Assembly (NCBI GenBank): GCA_011763485.2
Contig: JAANSK020201096.1
Span: forward strand, 1-24,529
Origin: Isoetes engelmannii
Lineage: Eukaryota; Streptophyta; Lycopodiopsida; Isoetales; Isoetaceae
Direction: 5' to 3'
DNA length: 24,529 nucleotides
This document shows, piece by piece, positions 8,601 through 18,164 of this stretch. Each line of letters begins with the position of its first letter. Position 1 is the stretch's first letter. The translations under genes were made by a program, and so were the position numbers. The notes below the pieces were generated by a model. It did not search any database. It was not told where the DNA came from and saw only the letters and a program-made list of their open reading frames with translations.

Positions 8601-9798
8601 CTCAAGTACTAATAGATGCTGGATTTTTTAAATAACAAGGTGCATGTGGGAGAATATGGTGTTCATTGGAACTTCTTTTTTACACTGGCCATGGTGGCTC
8701 TATTGACATCAACTTTTCCCATCGCAGTGCCTTTCTTGGGGGTTGGCATTCTTGCTGGTATTAATGCTTCCCATTGCTGGATTTAATTCTTAACGTTTGT
8801 TTGACATTTAGAAATATGTTCGTGAGCAGCATATCAGGTGGTTCTTTTATGTGGGTTGAATGATTACCTTTTATCAAACGAGCGGGGGCCTGGGCTTCTT
8901 AGTCTTAACAAGGAAGGCGTCTTTAGTTTGTTTGGTAAGACGTTTTGGAATTTTAGTTATAGGTACCTGATATTTTCTAGCTTAAAATTCCTATGTTCTA
9001 GTTCCTTCTAGGTTATTGGAGCTTATATCTAGTAAGTGTACAACTGGGCCGCCATTTTATTCTAAGTCCTGGAGCCATTGGACGGAAATTTTGCACATCG
9101 ATTTCCTTCAAGTCTGAGTCTTCAGAAAAATGGATCATTGCTGCGGAAATATGGGCTCTGGATTTTTGCCTATGGTATTCGTGTTCTGACTCTGCACTTC
9201 TCTTCATTTGTCTATACTCTGCTGCTAGACAAAGCAATTTGTTATGCAGGTTAATTGTTATTATATTGGACGGATTTGTGGAGCAGGTTTCTCGAAGAAC
9301 GGTATTCTATATGCATATGCCTTTATAAATTTCCTCTTCTGAAGCTCCATCACCTTTTTTTGATAGTGTAATATGGCTTACGTCGTATTAGTGCTTGCTC
9401 AAAATTTTGAGGTAACGTACAATTGGAACGCATCCAGCATTTCATTCATCCGTAACAGATTCTGTGATAATTCAGGTCATAGGTTTCTTTGCTTTAGCCG
9501 ACGTATTTTTTAAAGCTAGATTGTTGCTGATGGACATAATTGGTCGGAATCTTCTAGTTACATTTTTGCTGGTAAGTATCTTTTTTTCTCAGCGCATCTT
9601 TTTGTTTTCTGGACTTCCAACATCAACCTTGGATTTACGTGTCAGGCGAATATGATAACTGGCCTTGTCAATCTTAGCATTGAGACAATATTTGTTCCTC
9701 CGTTGCAGTCCTTCCTGATACTCACTGCTTACATGGCTGTTTTGGTGTTTGGCGTTGCCCTTTTAACCTTATCCAATGTGAGACTGAAGTTTTGGTAG
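5677..9798 (+). CDS. PIGW: GPI-anchored wall transfer protein 1 / PIG-W homologue (GPI inositol acyltransferase), 16 exons
   Basis: This enzyme acylates the inositol of glucosaminyl-phosphatidylinositol in the ER membrane, an early step of GPI-anchor synthesis. I read exons at 5677-5705, 5769-5832, 5959-5989, 6055-6185, 6256-6332, 6402-6513, 6604-6693, 7739-7812, 7943-8030, 8640-8757, 8830-8934, 9012-9174, 9250-9301, 9367-9411, 9476-9571 and 9646-9798. All junctions are GT-AG, phases agree throughout, and the sum is 1428 nt (475 residues plus stop), close to plant PIGW. Family landmarks in order: [10 protein letters not shown] near the N terminus, [98 protein letters not shown], and the terminal LKFW. 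Many hydrophobic segments fit a polytopic ER protein. Most introns are 63-130 nt; introns 7 (1045 nt) and 9 (609 nt) are longer. The gene looks intact and is the best-supported host gene in the window. Confidence 0.93.
6694..7738 (+). other. PIGW intron 7, enlarged, with foreign-looking content
   Basis: This 1045-nt intron is more than ten times most of its neighbours. It contains a stretch at about 7100-7283 encoding a very basic peptide ([11 protein letters not shown], then [13 protein letters not shown], then KGRRDRGSR) ending in a stop, which I do not recognise and which could be a retroposed gene fragment. It also contains a tRNA-like segment on the minus strand near 7565-7630. The splice sites around it are good, so it should still be removed cleanly. 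Confidence 0.5.
7565..7630 (-). repeat. Possible tRNA-derived SINE remnant
   Basis: On the minus strand the order is GGGCTGAGCA (A-box/D-arm-like), TTTGGCTTGCAAAACCAG (anticodon-arm-like, TGC in the loop), then AGGTTCAGTACCC (B-box-like, compare GGTTCGANNCC). Order and spacing are those of a tRNA head. It lacks a proper acceptor stem and is degenerate, so it is not a functional tRNA gene. It lies inside PIGW intron 7. Confidence 0.3.
9175..9249 (+). other. PIGW intron 12, 75 nt and frame-neutral
   Basis: The segment runs from GTATTC to ATGCAG, is exactly 25 codons long and has no stop in the reading frame. Splicing joins TG to G to give a tryptophan and restores [22 protein letters not shown]-like spacing that matches plant PIGW without gaps. 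Retention would insert 25 residues (including [10 protein letters not shown]) before a membrane segment without breaking the frame. Confidence 0.65.
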
Positions 9799-11034
9799 TA
9801 CCTTTTGTTTAATTTTTTAAAGGCAAAATTACTCATTGATGTTCCATGTAAAAGCCACTTTCATTCTGGAGAGTCTAATTGCCCATTGGAAAATGGTCTG
9901 CATTTTCCACAATATTATCAATTGTTAATGAATTTACCAACTACAAAAGAACTAGAGTACAATAAAGAATTGTTTCTTAGGACGTTTTGATAGCTACACT
10001 CTACATGCCAAAGGATATGGCTTCTGCTTGGCCGTCTAGCATTAGAAGATCTTGAAATGCCTTGGTATTTTGTTGTTAAAAATAACAAAAGAATCGACAA
10101 GCATGAAATGCTAAAATTTGAAACCTACTTTTCCTTGGCTCACAATGACCAAATTTATTTGAAATCTAACAAATGTCCATAATAAGCATGTGGATTTGGA
10201 TTTGCTTAGACTTCTATAACAACTTGGACACTTGCTCACCATACTCATGATGTTTGATGTGAGGCTAATTGTTAAACTCTTCCAAACATTGCATTGTTGC
10301 CGTGTTTGTTTACACCTCTACAAGTATGCTTGCATTCTGTCCTCGTCGAATAAGTGAATCCTCCATCTTTAAAGGAACCATGGACAACTGCAACACCCGT
10401 GTGGGGGATACTTTTCGACTTGGAATGGGGCCAGTGTTTGATTGCTTTTCTCCGTAGTCTCCCAACTTTCACTTTTATACACTATACAGGGGACAGACAC
10501 TAACAATGTCATATGTTTCATCATTGGTATTATTAGAATTTGATGTTTTTTCTATAAAAACAATCGTGATGGCACCTCTCAAGTTTTAAGTAGCACTAGA
10601 GAGTTTTCTTTCAAGGATATGGTGTTAATGATGGTGCATTCTTGCTCCTTTGATGGAGCAGATATGAATGGATATATGTCCGTTGTAGCAGTATTAGTTT
10701 GAGAAAAAAATTAGGTGCATCAATTAGCTCAAGATCTAAGCTTCCTTACACTTGATTGTCGCTACTCATAATAGATATGACGGAATAGATTAGTCAATAT
10801 TTCATAGATCCGGTGTTTGGAAATGAGTTCTGGTTCATCTTAGGTTTTACGGAACCACTACCTAACAAAGGAATATAAGTGTAAAATAATGCTGGGCACC
10901 AACAAAACATAATGCAAAAATGTTACCTCGCTGCCATTTTTTGCATTGAGTTAGAAAATAATCCCATACATCACTACACTAGGTGCACAACCAAGACCAA
11001 CGCTCTGATGCCGTGATCCACTAAGGGCTAGAGA
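9799..11034. other. Intergenic stretch: PIGW 3' flank, then leader-like sequence beside the LTR
   Basis: Most of this region is AT-rich with only short frames that match nothing I know. Its last part differs: 11002-11020 on the minus strand reads TGGATCACGGCATCAGAGC, similar to the TGGTATCAGAGC primer-binding site used by plant Ty1/copia elements, and it lies just outside the left LTR of the neighbouring element. Confidence 0.5.
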
Positions 11035-11588
11035 TGTTCTTGTCAAAAAGAGCCAACGATGGATTTGATGGAGGATATGATGGACGTAATGGACGTAATA
11101 GCCAAGAACGATGTAAAATCAACTGTTGGAGAAGCCAAGAGGTATTTTTCTGATTCTTAGATTTTGGGCTTGCACAGGGGATGCCAGCAGGGAATGCTGT
11201 CAGCAAGACTCCAGCAGTCGAATGCATGTCTGGCGAACATGCGTACTCTTTGAGGACCAATCGGCCAAAGCATGAGGAGAAGAATAGTCCTATCTTTTCC
11301 ACATAAGTAGTAATATTTTGTCCAGAAAATTCATCTATGATGTTTGTAATATGAACAACTAGAGAGAGACATAAAGTGGCAGAATAACAAATCAGAGGAA
11401 CTTGATTGATAATAGAGCAACCAAAACTGATACAACGCAAGACTGGATGATCATCCCAGCGTTAATCCCATGCTTTTATAGCATGTCTTCAACGGTTATT
11501 TGGGTGTTCCTGCCTATGCTTTTATGGTAGATTCTTCCTCAGAGAATAGTAGATGTGTCAGGCATCTTGTTATGAATATATGACAACA
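11035..11588 (-). repeat. Left (3') LTR of the copia element
   Basis: About 554 bp running TGTTGTC to GACAAGAACA on the minus strand, with the usual TG...CA ends. The outer boundary at 11035 is placed from the CA end and the primer-binding-like sequence shortly beyond it, so it could shift by some bases. 11512-11588 matches 15529-15605. Confidence 0.65.
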
Positions 11589-14500
11589 TCCCCACTCAAG
11601 ATGCCTGAGTACTTAGCTCTGATATGGAATCTTGATCTTGAGTTGGATGATGTCCCCACTTCATAGCTAAGTGGGATAAGGCCAATTTGCTGATTGAACT
11701 GATTAATTTTAGCACCACTTAAGGATTTGGTAAGCATAGTTGGCATGAGAGCAATGCTGCAGTAGGCTAGGCGAATTTGATGGTCATCAAGGAGGTTCCG
11801 GATGAAATGGTAGCGGATGTGATGTGCTTCATACGAAGATCAATTGTAGGATTACGAGCCATGGGAATTGCACTTTGGTGGTTGTCGGTGTGAAGGAGAG
11901 GTGTGAAGGAGAGTTGCAGGTAAGGAGGTAAGGCCAATATCTTGACTAAGATTACGGAGCCAGACAATTTCCTTGGCAGCATGGGCAAGGGCAACATATC
12001 CAGCTTCAGTGGAGGATTGCGCAACACATGACTGTTTGCAGCTGCTCCAGGAAATAGCACCACCAGCAAAGATAAAAATGTAACCATATGTGGATTTGCC
12101 ATCAAGATGGTCGCCTCTCTAATCTGCATCACAGAACCCAACTGGAAAATGGTCCTCCCTTGCTTGATATTTCAGGCCAAGATGCAAGGTGCCAGATATA
12201 TAACGAATTGTGCGTTTCAGACTGTGGCAACGAGATGCAAGAGGTTGATTGGAAAACTGAGAGAGTTTGCACAGGGAATAACCAAGGTCAGGACGGGTAC
12301 AAAGAGCAGCATAATTGATTTTGCCAAGGATGTTGGAGTATCGATCTTGATATGGAAGAAGGTGAGGAGGACATGGAGAAGAGTCTTTGGATAGGATAAT
12401 GCCAGGTTCGAGCGGAGAGGTAGCAGCAGAACAGTGGTCCATGCGACACTGGGAAAGAAGATCCAGCAGATATTTTCGTTGTGTAAGTGTGATAGATCGA
12501 GTAGAAGAATCATGCTGGATTTCAATGCCCAAGAAGTAATGGGCTAAGCCCATATCTTTCATTTTGTAGGTTGAGCTGAGAGCTTGCTTTAGTTGATACA
12601 GGTCATCCAGGGATTGGACAATGATAAGAAGGTCATCAACATAGACTAGGATGAAGCAGACATGAGGTTGAGAACGTGAGTACAGACTGGGGTCACCAGC
12701 ACTTGGAATAAAATGAAGAGTGAGAAGAGTGGAGTGAAGTTTGGCATACCAGGCCCGTGAGGCTTGCTTGAGACCATAAAGAGCTTTGTGGAGACGACAA
12801 ACATGTGATGGGAATTGAGAATCAGTGAATCCTGTGGGCTGCTCCATGTAGACTTCTTTTGCAAGATCTCCATTAAGAAAAGCATTTGCCACATCCATTT
12901 GATGAATGTGATATCCTTGGTGACAGGCATAGGCAAGAATGAACCGAAGAGTGGTGAGTTTAGCAACTGGAGCATAGGTCTCCTCATAATCAATGCCATG
13001 TGTTTGATTAAAACTTTTGGCAATGAGACGAGCTTTGAATCGTTCGATGGAGCCATTAGAATGTTATTTCACCTTAAAAACCCATTTGCTGCCTATCATG
13101 GGATGTGTTGGAGGACGTGGAACCAGGCTCCAAGTATGACACTCATGAATGGAGGCAAGTTCATGATGCATAGTCTCAAGCCATTGAGACTTCCAAGGAC
13201 CGTTGAGAGCGGCTGAGAATGTGGAGGGTTTTATAATTGGAATTTCAGCAATCATAGAGTAATCTTGGAGCAATGTAGGTGGCTTCCGAGTACGGGATGG
13301 GCGTGCAGGTGTAGGAGTTTCAGATGCAATAGGAGGAGTATGAGAGGTAGAGGAATGAATAGAAGTTGCGAGGGAAGAAGGATCAACTGAAGGTGGAGAG
13401 AGGGCTGCAGGTGGAGGCAACAGAGCAGGGATAATAGGGGGGGTCATCCAAAACAGCAATGGGAAAGGTGAGATTGACAGAATTTGGAGGAAGTGAGGAA
13501 ATATGGTATTTTTGAGTTTCATGGAAGGAAACGTGGCATGAGATAACAAGGCGATGGGTGGCAAGATCAAAGAGGCGATATGCTCTGCGGGTATCAGAAT
13601 ATCCAAGTAACATGCATGGACGGGATATGGCACCAAGTTTAGAGGCAGGATCATGATACATAAAAGCTTGAAAACCAAAAATACGCGGTGCGGGATGCTT
13701 ACAGCATGTTGAGGTCCTCAGGCAGTTGGTTGTGAAGGGCAGTACGAGGACATTGATTGTTGATGTAGACAGCAGTTGCAACAGCTTCGGCCTAAAAACG
13801 GTGATGTACATCCATAGATATGAGCATGGTGCGAGCCATTTCTAGAATTGTGCGATTGAGATGCTCAACTCGACTATTCTGTTCTGTTGTGGAAGGAGTG
13901 GTGACTTCTCTGCGAATGCCAAGGTTAGAACAGAATTGTGAGAAAGCTCCAGAACAAAACTCTCCACCGCCATCAGTCCGCAGTGACAAGTCGCTCACCT
14001 GTAAAGCTCTGCTTCAACATGGAACAATTGAAATTGAGTGAATGCTTCATCTTTGTGTTGAAGAAAATATACTGTTGCACGATGACTGAAATCATCAAGA
14101 AAAGTGAGCAGAAACTTGTAGCCACCAAAAGGAGGAGGAGATATAGGACCACATAAATCGAAATGAACAAGCTGCGTTGAGTAGCATAGAATGAAAGGAT
14201 GGAAATGATGCTCTGTTCAGTTTACCTTGAGGACATGCATGACAGTAATCAGATTTATGAGCAAGGTGATGAATGCGGCCTTGAGAAACAAGAGACTGTA
14301 GACGATGGTGGCCAAGATGACCAAGTTGTTGATGCCATAGAGAGTAATCAGAAGGAGAAAAATGGGCATAATGGGCATGCTCAAGTAAAGGGAGATGAAT
14401 CTGGTAGAGATTGCCACAACGGGTACCTGTAAGAATGGGCGCTTGATTGGGAAGATGTACGAAACATGTATCAAGAGTAAAGGATACAAGGAGGCATGAA

Positions 14501-15528
14501 TCCACGATCCTGCTGATAGAAAGAAGGTTCTATTTGAGTGCAGGAACATGCAAAACATCATGAATTTTTCTGTGGCCAATAGAGGCAAGGGAAACAATGA
14601 TGGAACCAGATCCATAGACTAATTTTTCAGTATGGTCACCTAGTCTGACATAATGAAGAGCAGAGGATGGAGTATACGTGAGGAATTGTGAACGATATGG
14701 AGTCATGTGAGCAGTGGCTCCTGAATCAAGGAACCAGACAAGGGGAGATGCGAACGCAGAGTGATCAGCTGCCATGAAGAGTGATTCAGGAGGTGAAGAG
14801 TGATTCAGGAGGTGGGATAAAAGATGGATCAAAGGGAGATGAAGAAGGATTGTCATGAAGGGGGGCCAGTAGGACAAAGATGGTTTGGAGGAGATGTAAA
14901 AGAAGGATACTGGGTAGCAATTGCAGCAGTATGTGTAGCTGGTAAAGGGACAAAACCTAGAGGTGTAGGAAGGAGAGGTCGTGACATAGGGACATAGAGG
15001 AGGAAGGAGGAAATTGTGTAGGAGATGGAAAGTAAGGACGAGATGGTGGATGAATTGGAGGTTGAACAATAGGAGATGAAAGATGGAGAGGAGAAGGCTG
15101 AGTGGCAGTATATTCCCTGGCGAAATGCCCAAGTTGGCCGCAACGAAAACATGTAATTGATGTACGAGGCATTTTGAACTGGCCTTTTGGATCTCCTTTG
15201 GAAGAAGATTGAGTGAGCAGAACGACATCTTCCTTTTTGGTGCTTGGAAAACTTGGATTGGCAGAGAGCTTCATTACGAACTCGACTAATGACATCCTCA
15301 AATTTATAAGTAGAAAGAGAGCTTTCAGTAGCAATCACCAGACCATCAAAGGTCCTAGTTAGACCATCAAAGGTCCTAGGTAGATTGTTGAGCAAGAGCT
15401 GGGAACAATTTTCGTCCTTAAGAGTGCCACCAATAGCAGAAAGATCATCAAGAAGACTCTTCATGCGAGAAATATGATTGTCAACAGAATCACCTTCATT
15501 AAGAACAAGATCTTTCATGCTTCACTAA

Positions 15529-15605
15529 GCCTATGCTTTTATGGTAGATTCTTCCTTAGAGAATAGTAGATGTGTCAGGCATCTTGTTATGAATATATGA
15601 CAACA
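15529..15605 (-). repeat. Right (5') LTR remnant of the copia element
   Basis: 77 bp matching 11512-11588 at all but one position and ending in the same GACAACA on the plus strand. It is much shorter than the left LTR and runs directly into gag-like sequence. Confidence 0.8.
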
Positions 15606-16097
15606 GTTTGTAGGCCAATTAAGGCATCAAAACAACAGCAGTCCAAGGGGAGTTCTATAGCAGGAGCCAATTACATGAACCTTTGTAGAAGGAATGTTAC
15701 AGAAGATATCGTGAATTTAAAAGACAAATATTTTCAAATTGATGATGACATTGATAATTCAATCAGTCAGGCAGATGTAATCGAGCCACTATATCAATGG
15801 TTAGAGTGCTTTGGAGTGTATCAGGGTCCATCCAAAAGCCATACACATTGTGACAAATGCACTTGCAAGACAGGGATTTGGAAAACTTTTGGTCCTTTCT
15901 TCTCTGAGGTAAGGGAAAGACATTCCCATGCCATCCCCTTAGGAAACGAAGTAGAGCAGAGTAGATACAAGCAAAATTTAGATCTAAATAAAGAGCCAGA
16001 TGAAAAAGACGAAGATATGAATGTTGTGCAAAGAAATCAAGCTGCCATTTGCATTTCCAGTTATGAGGAAGAAATTACAGATATTCAAGCTCACTAG
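15606..16097 (+). CDS. Unrecognised coding fragment with a DLNxxP (EAR-type) motif
   Basis: An open plus-strand frame enters from the copia boundary at 15606 and runs 163 codons to a stop at 16095-16097; the apparent start further left lies in LTR sequence and is not real. I do not recognise a family. Visible features are a C-x2-C-x-C cluster (CDKCTCKTGIW, about 15857-15890), a mixed-charge segment, and NLDLNKEP (about 15977-16000), an exact DLNxxP match preceded by LxL spacing. In plant transcriptional repressors this EAR motif recruits TOPLESS co-repressors. The fragment is acidic after that motif. It may be a host exon cut by the copia insertion, or coding remains of another element. Short chance motifs are possible, so function is not claimed. 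Confidence 0.35.
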   Translation, partial: VCRPIKASKQQQSKGSSIAGANYMNLCRRNVTEDIVNLKDKYFQIDDDIDNSISQADVIEPLYQWLECFGVYQGPSKSHTHCDKCTCKTGIWKTFGPFFSEVRERHSHAIPLGNEVEQSRYKQNLDLNKEPDEKDEDMNVVQRNQAAICISSYEEEITDIQAH

Positions 16098-16379
16098 TAT
16101 GAGAGGATACTAAGATTGGGTGTTGATTATGGTCTATTGAGAAGCTTAAAAATGGATTTGACATGGATAGTTAGGAATGGAATAATGCACAAGCATTCCA
16201 AGAATAAGTAGATCGAGAAGAGGATTTGAAGTTCAAAAAAAGAAAAAACTTAATGAATCTAAAGCAGTACAAACGACTGAAGAATGGAAGAATTAGTAAG
16301 GGAAAGTAGACTTCACGCTGATATTCAACGTGCCAAAGAAAGCTGACACACGAACCCACTATGCATTCAAGTAAGATTT

Positions 16380-17213
16380 TTACCTAAAAGTAGTGATTGC
16401 GAGAGATGTCCAAACGACATGAAGTTGCGAGGAAATCCAAAGGGCTCCAAAGACGGAATCAAGTGGAAATGTAGAGGTAAGCACTGCAATTTCACTTGTT
16501 TTATTGGTAGAGGAACCTGATTTTCTGGTAGCTAAGTTAATGTTTCCTCAAATGTTAAAATTGATGTATTGCTGGTCCATCAAAATGCCACAAGATATTG
16601 CAATGAATGGATGCAGCATCCGTACATATGAGACAATAGTTAGTTGATTTAACTATTGTCGAGACATTTGTGCCATTACAGTCAAAAGAATAGTGATATT
16701 ATTGGTGGCTCTAGGAAATTTGTGGAGATAGATGAGAGTAAATTTGGGAAAAGAAAGTACAACAGAGGGAGAAGAGTTGAGGGACAATGAGTGTTTGGAG
16801 GTATTGAAAAAGGGTCAAATAGAATGTTTATGGTGCCTGTGGAAGAATAGGACAGTAGATACATTGTGTTAAATTATTTACAAGTATGTAGCTCTAGGAA
16901 GTACCATTTACAGTGATTGTTGGAGAGGATATGTCTCAGAATGGTTTTGGATTTCACATATTGCACTGTGAATCATAGTTTACATTTTAGAGATCTAGAG
17001 ACAGGAGTCCATATGAGCAGGATTGAATCAATTTGGGGCACTGTGAAGAAATCCCTTCCTCGTTACGGGACTTGTAAAGCACTGTATAAATCATATTTTA
17101 TGGAGTATATGTGGAGAAAATACTTTGTGCAACAAAAAGATCAGGCATTCAATATCTTCTGCTCTCATGTGAGTCAGTACAACAAAGATGTACTGACTCA
17201 CAGAAGACAATGA
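16380..17213 (+). pseudogene. Merlin-type (ISXO2/IS1016-like DDE) transposase, left arm, decayed
   Basis: Plus-strand pieces spell a Merlin-type transposase. A zinc-ribbon start lies near 16397 (DCERCPNDMKLRGNPKG, then IKWKCRGKHCNF), a linker with YCRDICAITV near 16655, and the catalytic start IGGSRKFVEIDESKFGKRK near 16700, followed by YNRGRRVEGQ. The C-terminal part, 16917-17213, includes CTVNHSLHFRD, SRIES and KKSLPRYGTCKALYKS. Several in-frame stops and at least one frame change separate the pieces, for example the stop after RRVEGQ and the shift over the SDCWRGY region. This arm keeps the linker segment that the right arm has lost, and its VEIDESKFGKRKYNRGRR is closer to the family consensus than the right arm's. 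Confidence 0.8.
17169..17201. repeat. 12-bp perfect hairpin near the left arm's inner end
   Basis: GTGAGTCAGTAC and GTACTGACTCAC flank a 9-nt loop (AACAAAGAT). The right arm has a degenerate version of the same place, so this hairpin belongs to the element's 3' end and is either best preserved or secondarily improved in the left arm. Confidence 0.7.
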
Positions 17214-17229
17214 AAAATTAGTCAAATTC

Positions 17230-17277
17230 GGAGAGGGGGGTTGTGGGGGGAGGGGGGATGACGAAGGCCAAGAACAT
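17230..17277. other. G-rich spacer at the centre of the Merlin palindrome
   Basis: The plus strand has three runs of six G (17235-17240, 17245-17250, 17252-17257) separated by TTGT and A. This is the only sequence unique to the centre and can in principle form a G-quadruplex if a run is shared. Confidence 0.7.
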
Positions 17278-17336
17278 CGAATTTGACTAATTTTCATTGT
17301 CTTTTGAATTGTTCAATACATCTTTGTTATATTGAC

Positions 17337-17792
17337 TCACATGAGAGCAGAAGACATTGAATGCCTGATCTTTTTGCTGCACAAAGTATTTTCTCTACAT
17401 ATACTCCATAAAAATGATTCATACAGTGCTTTGCAAGTCTTGTAACGAGGGAGGGATTTCTTCACAGCGCCCCAATTTGATTCAATCCTGTTCGTATGGA
17501 CTCCTGTCTCTGGATCTCTAAAATGTAAACTATGATTCACAGTGCAATGTGTGAAATCCAATTGTTCTAACCATTTTGAGCCATATCCTCTCCAACAATC
17601 ACTGTAAATGATACTTTCTGAAGCTACATACTTGTAAATAATTGAACTCAATGTATCTGCTGTCCTATCTTCCACAGGTACCATAAACATTCTATTTGAC
17701 CCTCTTTCAATACCTCCAAACACCCATTGTCCCTCAACTATTATCCCGCTGTTGTCCTTTTTTTTCCCAAATTTACTCCCATCTATCTCCAC
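17337..17792 (-). CDS. Merlin-type DDE transposase catalytic domain, right arm (partial)
   Basis: This minus-strand frame of 151 residues covers the DDE domain shared by bacterial IS1016/IS1595 (ISXO2-like) and eukaryotic Merlin transposons. It starts inside the motif VEIDGSKFGKKK. Candidate catalytic acids are D4 (EIDGS), D65 (YSDCWRGY) and E104 (TNRIES), all present. Other landmarks are VEGQWVFGGIERG (19-31), FMVPVEDRTADTL (36-48), HCTVNHSLHFRDPETG (82-97) and KKSLPRYKTC (111-120). The real gene continues upstream in the same arm to the zinc ribbon near 18065 (CERCPKNMKLRGNPKG on the minus strand), but a stop at the internal deletion and frame changes interrupt it. Hence this is a partial gene whose catalytic half has stayed open. 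A frame this well kept, beside a decayed partner, suggests moderate age. Confidence 0.85.
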   Translation of the reverse strand: MEIDGSKFGKKKDNSGIIVEGQWVFGGIERGSNRMFMVPVEDRTADTLSSIIYKYVASESIIYSDCWRGYGSKWLEQLDFTHCTVNHSLHFRDPETGVHTNRIESNWGAVKKSLPRYKTCKALYESFLWSICRENTLCSKKIRHSMSSALM

Positions 17793-18109
17793 AATTTTCT
17801 CAGGGCCAATAATATCACTGCTCTTTTGAACTGCAATGACACAAATGTCTCAACAATTGCAATATCTTGTGGCATTTTGATGGACCAGCAATACATTGAT
17901 TTTAGCATTTTGGGGAACGATAACTTGCTACCAGAAAACCAGGTTTCTCTACGAAAAGAACAAGTGAAATTGCAGTGCTTACCTCTATATTTTCACTTGA
18001 TCTCGTCTCTGGAGCCTTTTGGATTTCCTCGCAACTTCATGTTTTTTGGACATCTCTCACAATCCCTACTTTCAGGTAAAAATTCTACTTGAACGCATAG
18101 TGCAACTGC

Positions 18110-18127
18110 ACTAGCAGTACTGCTAGT
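18110..18127. repeat. 18-bp perfect palindrome ACTAGCAGTACTGCTAGT
   Basis: It sits in the 62-bp gap between the Merlin palindrome and the CACTA terminus. No function is apparent. Confidence 0.6.
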
Positions 18128-18164
18128 TTTTTGCAACAATTCATCAAGACTGCTAACACCCATT

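Larger units (their letters stand above)
11035..15605 (-). mobile_element. Ty1/copia LTR retrotransposon, broken
   Basis: Read on the minus strand, parts appear in the copia order. Gag with a UBN2-like segment lies about 15500-15250, and a CCHC zinc knuckle (CFRCGQLGHFAREY) near 15150. Protease has the DSGATAHMT motif near 14720. Integrase has its HHCC-type head (WHQQLGHLG) near 14340 and core (RTDGGGEF) near 13970. Reverse transcriptase has the MDVANAFLNGDL and YVDDLL boxes between about 13200 and 12620, followed by RNase H remains to about 11900. Integrase before reverse transcriptase separates it from Ty3/gypsy. A purine-rich tract (GAGTGGGGA, 11589-11597) abuts the left LTR as expected of a polypurine tract. 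The coding part is spread over several frames, with more than five breaks by eye, so it is an inactive fossil. The two LTR remnants differ at one of 77 shared positions, suggesting a fairly young insertion, though 77 bp is too short for dating. Confidence 0.9.
16357..18102. repeat. Large palindrome of two Merlin-type transposon copies
   Basis: 16357-17229 is the reverse complement of 17278-18102 along its whole length, about 90% identical by eye, with a 48-bp spacer. Both arms begin outside with CACTATGC(A/G)TTCAAGTA and end inside with GACAATGAAAA(A)TTAGTCAAATTCG. The left arm has about 50 extra bases near 16600-16655, so the arms are diverged copies and not a fresh mirror duplication. Each arm carries a zinc-ribbon plus DDE transposase gene reading toward the centre. 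Confidence 0.9.

Noticed and set aside
10269-10472. Overlapping frames of about 62-66 codons on both strands
   Set aside because: No similarity, no splice or promoter context; ordinary chance frames.
12088-13216. Plus-strand frames of up to 133 codons
   Set aside because: They are shadows of the minus-strand copia reverse transcriptase and RNase H region.
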